From NCBI GenBank assembly GCA_016185815.1, contig JACPMT010000062.1, positions 1-19,966 of the forward strand: a stretch of DNA of 19,966 nt. Reading direction: 5' to 3'. Positions within the stretch are counted from its first letter, which is position 1, and each line of letters opens with the position of its first letter. The notes under the pieces were generated by a model, which searched no databases, had not been told where the DNA came from, and saw only the letters and a list, made by a program, of their open reading frames with translations. The position numbers and the translations under genes were made by a program. This DNA is from Candidatus Woesearchaeota archaeon (GTDB lineage: Archaea > Nanobdellota > Nanobdellia > Woesearchaeales > GW2011-AR4). Positions 1 to 6,617 of this stretch are shown in pieces.

Positions 1-30
1 AGCAGAACTCGCAAGAAGAGGTTAATATTT

Positions 31-537
31 TTATTTTGATTTACCATATATTTTCTTAACCCTCCCTACCCCTTTAACTCCTTCAATATAATCCGCAATT
101 TCCCTTGGCACCATTTTTTCCCAGTTTTTATTTTTAATCATCATGTTCCTTATTATTGTGCTGCTTATCCCACTTATCAGCTTTATTTTCCTGACTTTAG
201 AATCAAATTTTCTGAAGCACCTTAATGTCCACGGGTTGCCTGAGTAAACAAACCCATAATTTGGAAGATTGTTTTTTATGTATTCAACCCACTTTTTGTC
301 ATTGTACAAATCAGGCACCGGATATATTTTGTAGTTTTTTATTTTATTTTTTTTTAATGTTTTAACAATCATATTTTTCCTTTCGCTGTAGCTGAAAGGG
401 TTTTCAAAGGTGTTCCTTTCCTGGGAGCTGCCAATTGCAATGATGACTTCATCAACCTCTTTGAGAACTTTTTTTATATCAATCAAGTGAGCATTATGAA
501 AAGGCTGGAACCTGCCGATGAAAAGGGCGCGTTTCAT
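31..537 (-). CDS. nadM: Nicotinamide-nucleotide adenylyltransferase, archaeal NadM type
   Basis: 168 aa, normal length for archaeal NMN adenylyltransferase, which joins NMN and ATP to make NAD in the cytosol. The N-terminus MKRALFIGRFQPFHNAH carries the nucleotidyltransferase GRFQPFH signature (HxGH-like, residues 8-14), and ISGISSTIIRNMM near residue 122-134 matches the family's C-terminal ISSTxIR nucleotide-binding motif. The start is the only good one: a TATA-like element lies about 29 nt upstream, fitting a leaderless or very short-leader mRNA. Two further NAD genes (synthetase and glutaminase subunits) follow on the same strand 0.6 kb away, so this stretch can carry out the final two steps of NAD synthesis. 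The family call is secure. Confidence 0.93.
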   Translation of the reverse strand: MKRALFIGRFQPFHNAHLIDIKKVLKEVDEVIIAIGSSQERNTFENPFSYSERKNMIVKTLKKNKIKNYKIYPVPDLYNDKKWVEYIKNNLPNYGFVYSGNPWTLRCFRKFDSKVRKIKLISGISSTIIRNMMIKNKNWEKMVPREIADYIEGVKGVGRVKKIYGKSK

Positions 538-561
538 AAGAAAGAATTAATTTAAGAAGAT

Positions 562-572
562 GTTTATAAAGG
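562..572 (-). promoter_or_regulatory. TATA box of nadM
   Basis: On the minus strand the sequence reads CCTTTATAAAC, centred about 29 nt before the nadM ATG. No Shine-Dalgarno motif sits between it and the ATG. Confidence 0.6.
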
Positions 573-575
573 TTG

Positions 576-1094
576 TTAACGCACTGCTGGTTCTTCTTTT
601 AGTTCAACCAGCTTAGATCTATCCCTCTTAAGATTAACATCGGCAACTCTGTAATAAACAAGTTCATCTTTAGCTATGTAACGCCAAGCACCAAGTCCAA
701 CTTTTTGTATAAATGCTCTCATTATGGCGTACTTGAGTCTGGCCACTCTATGCGGTTTTGTTTTGAAGTTATCCCTAATCAAGTTTATATACTCAAGTAT
801 TAGAACTCTTGTATTATTGATATTGTTTATGCCTGCTTTCCCATCATATGGTGTCTCGTAACCAAGTAAGTAGCCAACCAGCCTACTTTCCAATCTCCTA
901 TACGCATGTTCATCTGTCTCTTCTGTTAGCGCCTTTCCATCCTTAATAAATTTAGAAGCTAGAGGGTAAGATTGGACAATATCATCCAAATCAAGTGCTT
1001 TTAAGTGTGGTATATCTGACAATAAATGTGAATATTGACCCTGAATTAATGAATGATAAAATTCCAGCCGCTTTGAATCTCTTACTTGAATCAT
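576..1094 (-). CDS. Hypothetical protein, 172 aa
   Basis: I do not recognise this protein. It is 172 aa, soluble, predicted mostly alpha-helical, with no signal peptide, no membrane segment and no cysteine clusters. The C-terminal third is basic (ARLKYAIMRAFIQK, then VNLKRDRSKLVELKEE), and the middle has the Asn-rich stretch GINNINNTR around residue 88. It starts with ATG 26 nt downstream of an A/T-rich TATA-like element, so it is probably transcribed alone and leaderless. It sits between nadM and nadE on the same strand but has no motif linking it to NAD metabolism. The intact frame and the promoter position support a real gene. Confidence 0.7.
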   Translation of the reverse strand: MIQVRDSKRLEFYHSLIQGQYSHLLSDIPHLKALDLDDIVQSYPLASKFIKDGKALTEETDEHAYRRLESRLVGYLLGYETPYDGKAGINNINNTRVLILEYINLIRDNFKTKPHRVARLKYAIMRAFIQKVGLGAWRYIAKDELVYYRVADVNLKRDRSKLVELKEEPAVR

Positions 1095-1114
1095 AAATAT
1101 ATTTATTAATCCTA

Positions 1115-1126
1115 TTTATTTAAATA
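1115..1126 (-). promoter_or_regulatory. TATA box of the 172-aa gene
   Basis: Minus strand reads TATTTAAATAAA, centred about 26 nt before the ATG at 1094, the expected distance for a leaderless archaeal transcript. Confidence 0.5.
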
Positions 1127-1156
1127 CTTCTGAAAGAATTATTCCAATAAGAATAA

Positions 1157-1987
1157 TCATCCCTTAAACCTATTTGTTACTGGCATTCTCCATTCCATGC
1201 CGTGGAATGATTTTTCTGAAACACGGATGAGCATTGCAGTCCTTCTCTTGTGCTCGTTCAGCCTTATCCTGTCAATAACATTGTTCACAAGTTTTTTATC
1301 AAAGCCTTTTTTTATTATTTCCCCGCCGGACAAGCCGTCTTCAATGTACATCTTCAATATTTTATCCAGGGTTTCATAAGAAGCGCCAAGCTCCTTTTCT
1401 GCTGTAATCCCCCTTACCAGTTCCGCGCTTGGCTTTTTTCTTAAAATTGATTCTGAAACACCTAAAAGCCTTCCCAATTCAATAACTTCGGTTTTCCACA
1501 AGTCGCCGATTACAAGAATGTCAGCTGCATTGTCGCCATGTTTTGTTGTGTAGCCGAGCGCTATCTCTGACTTGTCAGAAGTGCCGATAACCAAAGCATT
1601 TTCCAAATTAGCAAAGTAATAAAGAACCATCATTCTTGTCCTTGCTTTCACATTGGAAATGGCATAGATTTGGTTTTTGTAACGCATTTCTTTGCTTAAA
1701 TTTTTAAAAAATTGGACAAAATCGTTGATTGCGACTGTATAATGCCTGATTTTCAGCTTTTTAACGACGTCTTCTGCATGCATCATGCTTTTTGGCGATG
1801 TTGTGCCGATATCAGGCATTAGAACTGCTGTAACATTTTGCCTTCCCAATGCCCTGACAACAAGAAAAGCGGCAACCGAGCTGTCAAGCCCGCCGCTCAA
1901 GCCAACTATGGCTTTCCTGAAGTTGTTTTTATTAAAGTAGTCCCTAATCCCGGACATCAATGCATTGCAAACTTCCTCTGCGTTCAT
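1157..1987 (-). CDS. nadE: NAD synthetase, synthetase (PP-loop) subunit
   Basis: 276 aa, the length of stand-alone NadE. It adenylates nicotinic acid adenine dinucleotide and amidates it to NAD. The ATP-pyrophosphatase P-loop SGGLDSSV is at residues 31-38; the conserved IGTSDKSE (about 135-142), YTTKHGDNAADI and the C-terminal KKPSAEL...ELGASYETLD block (about 184-208) are all present. The ATG overlaps the stop of the upstream glutaminase gene as ATGA (1984-1987), so the two are translationally coupled. Stand-alone NadE is usually ammonia-dependent; here the coupled nitrilase-type glutaminase suggests a two-subunit, glutamine-dependent enzyme. No catalytic residue appears to be missing. Confidence 0.93.
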   Translation of the reverse strand: MNAEEVCNALMSGIRDYFNKNNFRKAIVGLSGGLDSSVAAFLVVRALGRQNVTAVLMPDIGTTSPKSMMHAEDVVKKLKIRHYTVAINDFVQFFKNLSKEMRYKNQIYAISNVKARTRMMVLYYFANLENALVIGTSDKSEIALGYTTKHGDNAADILVIGDLWKTEVIELGRLLGVSESILRKKPSAELVRGITAEKELGASYETLDKILKMYIEDGLSGGEIIKKGFDKKLVNNVIDRIRLNEHKRRTAMLIRVSEKSFHGMEWRMPVTNRFKG

Positions 1988-2691
1988 TTTACTTCAACAA
2001 TTAACATGTCTTCCTCAAAGTCCCTGCATTTTTTTGCAACTTTTCCGTATTTGAAATACATGCTGTGCCCGCAATAAACAATTCCGTCCTGCGCTCCGGC
2101 CTGATTTACATATATTATCGGAATTTTATTTTCTTCCCACCTTTGCTTGAGTATATTCTCAACAGCCTCTATTTTTCCTTTCCTGTACGGGGAAGCGGAT
2201 ATGTTTATTATTAAGTCTGCCCCTTTGTCTTTCTGCTTTTTTGTTGTCTCGGGAAACCAGATGTCCTCGCAGATGCTTATTCCTATCTTTTTGCCGTAAA
2301 ACTCGGATATTGTCGCGTTATTCCCTTCATTAAACCATCTTTTCTCGTCAAAAATCGTGTAATTTGGCAGGCATATCTTGTGATGGATTTCAATTATCTG
2401 CCCGTTTTTTATGGCTGCGGCGCTGTTATAGCGATTTCCGTATGCTTTCTCAACGAATCCGACAATTGCAGCCTTGTTTTTTGTGCTCCTGACTATTTTT
2501 TTCAGTGCTTTGATGTTTTGCTCAATGAAATCATTTCTCAGCAGCAAATCCTGCGGACTATAACCTGTTATAGAAAGTTCTGGAAAGACAACAATATCCG
2601 CTTTGGTTCTGCTTATTATTGAAATTATTTTTTTTGAATTTCCATCAATATCCCCGACAATCGGGTTTATCTGGGCCAATGCGATTTTCAT
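1984..2691 (-). CDS. Nitrilase-superfamily glutaminase subunit of NAD synthetase
   Basis: 235 aa from the ATG at 2691 (MKIALAQINPIVGD, the typical nitrilase N-terminus). An in-frame ATG at 2745 would add 18 residues unlike the family, and the chosen ATG lies about 28 nt from a TATA-like element. The carbon-nitrogen hydrolase triad is visible: E38 (FPELSITGY), K105 (HHKICLPNY) and C141 (GISICEDIW). DLLLRNDF (about 48-55) and LPNYTIFDEKRWF (108-120) are characteristic of the glutaminase domain of glutamine-dependent NAD synthetases rather than of amidases in general. Its expected role is to release ammonia from glutamine and pass it to NadE, encoded next with a 4-bp overlap. In many bacteria and eukaryotes these domains are fused; here they are separate. 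Confidence 0.87.
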   Translation of the reverse strand: MKIALAQINPIVGDIDGNSKKIISIISRTKADIVVFPELSITGYSPQDLLLRNDFIEQNIKALKKIVRSTKNKAAIVGFVEKAYGNRYNSAAAIKNGQIIEIHHKICLPNYTIFDEKRWFNEGNNATISEFYGKKIGISICEDIWFPETTKKQKDKGADLIINISASPYRKGKIEAVENILKQRWEENKIPIIYVNQAGAQDGIVYCGHSMYFKYGKVAKKCRDFEEDMLIVEVK

Positions 2692-2714
2692 ATTGGCATT
2701 CGATTTATTGCATT

Positions 2715-2724
2715 GTTTAAAAAT
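2715..2724 (-). promoter_or_regulatory. TATA box of the glutaminase-nadE operon
   Basis: Minus strand TTTTTAAAC, about 28 nt upstream of the ATG at 2691. It supports that ATG over the upstream one at 2745. Confidence 0.45.
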
Positions 2725-2745
2725 ATTGTTGAACAGCACCCGCAA

Positions 2746-2756
2746 CCTTTATAAAT
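2746..2756 (+). promoter_or_regulatory. TATA box of dph6
   Basis: CCTTTATAAAT, centred 26 nt before the ATG at 2778, with CC as a BRE-like flank. It is divergent from the NAD operon promoter about 30 bp away. Confidence 0.65.
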
Positions 2757-2777
2757 AAAATATTTATTCTTATTTTT

Positions 2778-3518
2778 ATGGACGTTGCAATTCTTTATTC
2801 AGGCGGAAAGGACAGCACATTTGCTATACAGCATGCAAAGGGCAAGGGCTGGAACATAAAATATCTTATTTCCGTGAAGCCGACCAGAAAGGACTGCTTT
2901 TTGTTCCATTATGCAACTATAGAGCAGACAAAAGACTTGGCAAAAATGCTTGGAATTCCTCATTTTTATGTAAAATGCAAAGTTTCAGACCCTCTAAAAG
3001 AGGCAGACATTGTAAAAGATATTGTTGAATCCAATCAGAAAAAAATGAAGATTGATGCCGTTGTTCTTGGAGGAACTGGCTTGCAGGAAACCCAGCTCAA
3101 AAGCATACAGAACGCCTTAGGGCCGTTAAAGGTTGATGCATTTGCCAGCCATGCAGGAGAAGAGCATGATTTGGTAATGGAGGAAATGCTCAGGAATGGA
3201 TACGAAATTCTGATAACGCAGATTGCATCTGACGGCTTGAAGGAATGGCTTGGGAAGAGGATAACAAAAGAGAATTTTTTGCAATTAAGGAAAGATTCTG
3301 TCAAGTATGGCTTCCACATAGGCTTTGAAGGTGGCTATGCTGACACGCTTGTAACAGACTGCCCAATGTTTTCTAAAAGAATGGTAATTGAGGATATTTC
3401 AGTTATTTTTGAAGACGACTACTGCGGGCACGTTGTGATAAACAAATACAGGATGGAAGAAAAGGCAAGCTCGGAATTAAGGCAAAGAAGGGGATTGTTT
3501 GCCGGGTTTTTGAAGTGA
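2778..3518 (+). CDS. dph6: Diphthine-ammonia ligase-like PP-loop ATPase (Dph6 family)
   Basis: 246 aa. The N-terminal YSGGKDSTFA (residues 7-16) is the PP-loop of adenine-nucleotide alpha-hydrolases. VVLGGTGLQETQL, IASDGLKEWLGKRI, and near the C-terminus GFHIGFEGGYADTLVTDCPMF are the conserved blocks of the DUF71/COG2102 group that includes Dph6. Dph6 uses ATP and ammonium to amidate diphthine to diphthamide on elongation factor 2 in the cytosol. Archaeal members are assigned to this step by homology. The gene is monocistronic, leaderless-like, and ends 2 bp from the convergent gene at 3521. An alternative role as another amide-forming ligase of the same family cannot be excluded. Confidence 0.85.
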   Translation: MDVAILYSGGKDSTFAIQHAKGKGWNIKYLISVKPTRKDCFLFHYATIEQTKDLAKMLGIPHFYVKCKVSDPLKEADIVKDIVESNQKKMKIDAVVLGGTGLQETQLKSIQNALGPLKVDAFASHAGEEHDLVMEEMLRNGYEILITQIASDGLKEWLGKRITKENFLQLRKDSVKYGFHIGFEGGYADTLVTDCPMFSKRMVIEDISVIFEDDYCGHVVINKYRMEEKASSELRQRRGLFAGFLK

Positions 3519-3520
3519 AA

Positions 3521-3877
3521 TTAGATAATATTTCTTAATAATCTATAAATTTGTTCAGGTAAGAGTTTTTTAGCTAAATAAAGCCTTCCCTGAGGAGCAG
3601 GATTAAGTTCTTTCGATATTGGTTCTAATTCTGGAATGGCTCTTGCCCAGTAGCGCATTATATCTTTTGGGTAATCTTGAAGTGTATAAGCAATATTCCT
3701 GCCGGCAGCTTCTTCTGGATTTATTCCTGCTAACAATGAGTTTCCATGCGCTGAAATATATTTTACATATTCGCTGTAAAAGTTCTTAATGTCTTCCTCA
3801 AGAACTAAATTCTCAACCGCTATAAAGATAACTCCTCTTTTGGCGTTAACTTCTTGCAATGCTTGTATCAAAACCAT
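3521..3877 (-). CDS. Hypothetical protein, 118 aa
   Basis: Unrecognised. Starting at the ATG at 3877 gives 118 aa (MVLIQALQEVNAKRG...), beginning 13 bp after the DoxX-like stop, so it is the last gene of the ribL-VKOR-doxX operon. An in-frame ATG at 3949 would overlap doxX by 59 bp and adds a basic segment without family character. The protein looks soluble and alpha/beta, with a short hydrophobic strand (VIFIAVENLVL) then helices; no cysteines and no signal peptide. It ends 2 bp from the dph6 stop on the opposite strand. Confidence 0.6.
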   Translation of the reverse strand: MVLIQALQEVNAKRGVIFIAVENLVLEEDIKNFYSEYVKYISAHGNSLLAGINPEEAAGRNIAYTLQDYPKDIMRYWARAIPELEPISKELNPAPQGRLYLAKKLLPEQIYRLLRNII

Positions 3878-3890
3878 TTTAAAAAGAAAT

Positions 3891-4313
3891 TTATTGCAAA
3901 TTCTTGCTCTTAAAAAATTTCTTTCCAACAGAAAGCTTTCCGGCGCCATTCACCAGAACAACAACCAAACCTGCCAATATGAGCAATACAAACTCGTAGC
4001 CTCCTTTCGAGACCAATAACCCATTCTTCCAGTGCACCATGAAAAATGCGACTAGCATTTCAAAGATTAAAACTAAAGCAGTCCATTTTGTAACCATGCC
4101 AAGCAATAAGAACAAGCCTCCGAAAAATTCCGCAAATGCCACAACAACAGCAGAAACATTCGCCATTGGAATGCCAACCTGCGCAAAAAAAGCCGCTGTT
4201 CCCGGCAACCCGCCAGGCACGAAAAGCTTTAGATATCCATGATAAGCTAAAATAACCCCAAGCACAGCCCGCAAAAGGGTTAACGACCATTGGTTAAAGC
4301 TGTTTTTTGCCAT
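3891..4313 (-). CDS. DoxX family membrane protein
   Basis: 140 aa with four hydrophobic segments (about 10-28, 52-74, 77-95 and 104-122), the standard size and topology of the DoxX group. The first helix ends in AYHGYLKLF, followed by GLPGTAAFFAQVGIP, and the second begins VVAFAEFFGGLFLLLGM; these match the family's HGxxKL and E-x-x-GG-x-x-LxxG patterns. DoxX-like proteins are linked to quinone or thiol redox processes, but most have no proven activity. It follows VKOR with a 10-bp gap in the same operon, suggesting a shared membrane redox role (inference). Confidence 0.82.
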   Translation of the reverse strand: MAKNSFNQWSLTLLRAVLGVILAYHGYLKLFVPGGLPGTAAFFAQVGIPMANVSAVVVAFAEFFGGLFLLLGMVTKWTALVLIFEMLVAFFMVHWKNGLLVSKGGYEFVLLILAGLVVVLVNGAGKLSVGKKFFKSKNLQ

Positions 4314-4323
4314 TTTTAATTTG

Positions 4324-4725
4324 TCAAAACAATAACACCAACAATATTAACAATGATGCTATTGATGATACAATGCAATACTCGCACCACTTTTTCAGCA
4401 CAAACGCCTGCACTGATGTAAGGTAAACTGCAAACAAAACTGATGCAATGCTTGCAATTACTACAGAATAGTAAACTGTATCCAATTTAAAAATATTTCG
4501 GTTTGAAAAAAGGGCGACTCCATAAATAAGTATAACAGCGTAATAGAGCATGCCTGGAACTGTATTCTCAATGCCGAAAGTCTTGCCGTATTTGCTCTTT
4601 ACTACTGCATCGCAGTTTTCACCAATAACGCAATGCATTGGCTTGTCGTATTTTTTGGAATAATAAATGTAAAAAGAAACCGCAAATCCTATCAATGAAA
4701 GCATTATCAAATAAACTGGGTTCAT
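4324..4725 (-). CDS. Vitamin K epoxide reductase (VKOR) family thiol oxidase
   Basis: 133 aa with four transmembrane helices. VKOR proteins form disulfides in secreted proteins by passing electrons from thiols to quinone. All four functional cysteines are visible: the loop pair C32 and C38 (HCVIGENC) and the quinone-proximal CxxC at C114-C117 (KKWCEYC). SKYGKTFGI and NTVPGMLYYA are typical VKOR blocks. There is no fused thioredoxin domain, so a separate thioredoxin-like partner is expected and none is in this window. The ATG overlaps the ribL stop as ATGA (4722-4725), and DoxX follows, making a small redox operon. Confidence 0.9.
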   Translation of the reverse strand: MNPVYLIMLSLIGFAVSFYIYYSKKYDKPMHCVIGENCDAVVKSKYGKTFGIENTVPGMLYYAVILIYGVALFSNRNIFKLDTVYYSVVIASIASVLFAVYLTSVQAFVLKKWCEYCIVSSIASLLILLVLLF

Positions 4726-5123
4726 TTTTTTAATTTCGAGCTTTTATAAACATGAGGCATATAGCCGCTTATCCTTATTACTTCCGCTTTGATTCCCCTT
4801 TTCTTTAATTCATCTTCCAATTGCTGCTTTTGCACATTCTGGTCGTGGCCAAGGCAGATTACATCAGGCTTTATTTCTTCAATAACATCAAAAATGTTTC
4901 CATGATGGCCTAAAACAGCGTCATCGACAATCTTGAGCGTCCTGACTGCCTCGAGCCTTTCCCTTTCATTATGAATTGGCTTTTTGCCTTTAAAAGCCTT
5001 TGAGTTATCATCTCTTGCTACAACAACCACAAGATTATTCCCGTATTTCTTTGCTTCAGAAAGGTAATACAGGTGCCCCGGATGGATAATGTCAAAAGTG
5101 CCGGCGCACATTACTTTTTTCAT
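4722..5123 (-). CDS. ribL: Archaeal FAD synthetase-like cytidylyltransferase (RibL type)
   Basis: 133 aa. Rossmann-type nucleotidyltransferase with the HxGH motif at residues 14-17 (GTFDIIHPGHLYYL), the VVVARDD strand and loop, KKPIHNERERLEAV, and a late LGHDQ. The overall pattern, including EVIRISGYMPHVYKSSKL at the C-terminus, resembles archaeal RibL, which makes FAD from FMN (with CTP or ATP). Glycerol-3-phosphate cytidylyltransferase is the main alternative because the families are close. It is first gene of a four-gene operon with VKOR and DoxX. A TATA-like element 26 nt upstream of the ATG implies a leaderless mRNA; that promoter directly abuts the 3' end of tRNA-Pro. Confidence 0.8.
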   Translation of the reverse strand: MKKVMCAGTFDIIHPGHLYYLSEAKKYGNNLVVVVARDDNSKAFKGKKPIHNERERLEAVRTLKIVDDAVLGHHGNIFDVIEEIKPDVICLGHDQNVQKQQLEDELKKRGIKAEVIRISGYMPHVYKSSKLKK

Positions 5124-5144
5124 GATAGAAAGGATTAAAGAGAG

Positions 5145-5154
5145 ATTTAAAAAG
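5145..5154 (-). promoter_or_regulatory. TATA box of the ribL operon
   Basis: Minus strand CTTTTTAAAT, 26 nt before the ribL ATG and only 11 bp after the tRNA-Pro 3' end. Confidence 0.5.
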
Positions 5155-5164
5155 ATTTGTAAAG

Positions 5165-5344
5165 TGGGGCTGCCCGGACATGCATGCTGAAAGCAGTGAC
5201 ATGCGAGGTGAGCTCGTGAACCTCGCTCACCATTTACCTCGCTTTCAACAATTTGAACCGGGGCCGGACCCAGTTTGTCTGCAAGAACACAAAAATATGT
5301 TCAAGTCCCCAAGGGCCAATTCTGCCAGGCTATACTACAGCCCC
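5165..5344 (-). tRNA. tRNA-Pro(GGG) with anticodon-loop and T-loop introns
   Basis: 180-bp gene for a 73-nt tRNA. Acceptor GGGGCTG (5344-5338) pairs with CAGCCCC (5172-5166); discriminator A at 5165; CCA is not encoded. Anticodon stem GGCCC (5317-5313) pairs with GGGTC (5271-5267); loop TTGGGG gives anticodon GGG at 5310-5308. Intron 1: 5306-5273 (34 nt, position 37/38). T stem CCCGG (5262-5258) pairs with CCGGG (5177-5173); T-loop TTCAAA is followed by intron 2, 5251-5179 (73 nt, position 59/60), then T60 at 5178. Intron 2 holds strong nested hairpins, TGAAAGC with GCTTTCA and GGTGAGC with GCTCACC. The D stem is weak (A12-A23 mismatch). The strand is fixed by T8, the D-loop GG and the T-loop. 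ORFs drawn through this region are spurious. Confidence 0.88.
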
Positions 5345-5367
5345 AAAAAAACATGTATAAAATAGAT

Positions 5368-5378
5368 CTTTAAAAAGG
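5368..5378 (-). promoter_or_regulatory. TATA box of tRNA-Pro
   Basis: Minus strand CCTTTTTAAAG, centred about 28 nt before the first base of the tRNA. Confidence 0.5.
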
Positions 5379-5394
5379 TGATGCATTTTAGAAA

Positions 5395-5979
5395 TTAAAC
5401 CAGCGGCACAACAATATTCAGAACTCCTTTTGTTATAAATTCGACTGCGATTGCTGCAAGTATAATGCCCATGATTCTTGATATGACGTCAATCCAGTGC
5501 TCTCCAAGCATTTTGTATAATCTTGCAGAATTGAGCAATATGAGCCACGTTGCCAGCAGGGTTAAGAACGCTGCAATAACAGTTACCAAGGTGCCGTTTT
5601 CCTTAACAAGAATTATAGTTGTCGTAATAACGCCGGGGCCAGTGAGCAACGGTGTCCCGATTGGCACGCTTAAGTCGCTGCCGTGCGATTTCACAAATTT
5701 AAGTGATGTGCCAAAAACATACATTATGCCCATTATCAACAGGACAACGCCCCCTGCAATCTGAAAGCTGTTCAGGTTTATATTAAAGAATTCAAATATC
5801 CTAACGCCAATGAAAAGGAAGACAAAAAGAAGCACGCCAGCAACAAAAACAGAATTGTCGGCGTTCCTTTTTATTTCTTTTATCGGCATACCCTTTGTTA
5901 GGCTTATAAACAGCGGAAGGTTCCCAATAGGGTCCATTATCACAAACAATGCAACAAATGCCTCAAGCAAGCCTTCCAT
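5395..5979 (-). CDS. MarC family integral membrane protein
   Basis: 194 aa with about six hydrophobic segments, the usual MarC size. Family blocks visible: FVIMDPIGNLPLFISLTKG (about 13-31), IAGGVVLLIMGIMYV (about 74-88), and the half-helix motif PIGTPLLTGPGVITTTI (about 106-122). MarC proteins are membrane proteins of unresolved transport function; the old multiple-antibiotic-resistance assignment is not supported. It is the last gene of a minus-strand group, 12 bp after the stop of a 54-aa membrane protein. It ends about 15 bp from the tRNA-Pro promoter. Confidence 0.88.
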   Translation of the reverse strand: MEGLLEAFVALFVIMDPIGNLPLFISLTKGMPIKEIKRNADNSVFVAGVLLFVFLFIGVRIFEFFNINLNSFQIAGGVVLLIMGIMYVFGTSLKFVKSHGSDLSVPIGTPLLTGPGVITTTIILVKENGTLVTVIAAFLTLLATWLILLNSARLYKMLGEHWIDVISRIMGIILAAIAVEFITKGVLNIVVPLV

Positions 5980-5991
5980 TTTATCACTCTT

Positions 5992-6156
5992 TTAACGCCT
6001 TAAATTGCAAAATATGTTGTCAGCGCTTACAGCGGCAAACAGGATTGCGGCAATAAGCAACATGTAATTCTGCACCTTGATTGAATATGCTGCAACTGCA
6101 ATCCCTATTACTGCCAAAATTGAAAAAATTGCGGCTTTTGCTGTAAATTTCCTCAT
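5992..6156 (-). CDS. Small two-TM membrane protein, 54 aa
   Basis: Short gene read directly from the sequence: MRKFTAKAAIFSILAVIG..., 54 codons plus TAA. The ATG (6156-6154) overlaps the stop of the upstream four-TM gene as ATGA, and MarC starts 12 bp after its own stop, so it is set in a tight operon. Two hydrophobic segments at about 8-26 and 31-48 are joined by a short polar turn (SIKVQN), with basic residues at both ends (MRKFTAK and NLRR), suggesting a hairpin with both ends inside. I recognise no family. The translational coupling is the best evidence that it is real. Confidence 0.72.
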   Translation of the reverse strand: MRKFTAKAAIFSILAVIGIAVAAYSIKVQNYMLLIAAILFAAVSADNIFCNLRR

Positions 6157-6575
6157 AAGGATTTTTTATTGTTTTTGTTTGATGTTTTTGCAGTTATTTT
6201 TTTCTTTGGCAATAGGATAAACAATGAAATGCCTGCTACAATGATTGTATAGACAATTGAGTACCTCACTATGCCGGAGGCGTCCACTGCCTTGTACGCA
6301 TAAACAACAAGGCTTACCATTCCCGCAAAAAATAATAATGGAGCAAGCGCACGGTAGCCCATTTTCTCGGTGTGAAAATAAACTCCTGAAATCAGAAAGA
6401 ATGAAACAAATGTTATAAACAGGAAAACCACAACAATATTCATGTACTTTATGCTTTCAAAATGTATAGCAGAGTATATTGATATGTATATAGTGAACAA
6501 AAAAGCCGCCAATATAGAAGTATAATAGAACCAATAGGGCGCTCTATCTAATCTCACCTCTTTTATTTTTGCCAT
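6153..6575 (-). CDS. Four-TM membrane protein, unknown function
   Basis: 140 aa with four hydrophobic helices (about 15-36, 45-66, 74-95 and 103-122) and a basic, Asn/Lys-rich cytosolic tail (PKKKITAKTSNKNNKK). No catalytic motif and no recognised family. It leads the operon with the 54-aa protein and MarC; the ATG lies about 29 nt from a TATA-like element. It might be a small accessory partner of MarC, which is inference from position only. Confidence 0.72.
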   Translation of the reverse strand: MAKIKEVRLDRAPYWFYYTSILAAFLFTIYISIYSAIHFESIKYMNIVVVFLFITFVSFFLISGVYFHTEKMGYRALAPLLFFAGMVSLVVYAYKAVDASGIVRYSIVYTIIVAGISLFILLPKKKITAKTSNKNNKKSL

Positions 6576-6599
6576 CCTGATTTATCCTTTGATAATCAA

Positions 6600-6609
6600 T
6601 ATTTAAACT
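6600..6609 (-). promoter_or_regulatory. TATA box of the four-TM/MarC operon
   Basis: Minus strand AGTTTAAATA, about 29 nt before the ATG at 6575. It lies in the 42-bp gap after the protease gene stop. Confidence 0.5.
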
Positions 6610-6617
6610 TATTTATT

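Noticed and set aside
2691..2745. Longer start for the NAD glutaminase gene
   Set aside because: The 18 extra residues do not match nitrilases, and the TATA-like element lies within them, about 28 nt before the shorter start.
5180..5365. ORF on the plus strand across tRNA-Pro
   Set aside because: It is antisense to a complete tRNA with its introns and has no protein character.
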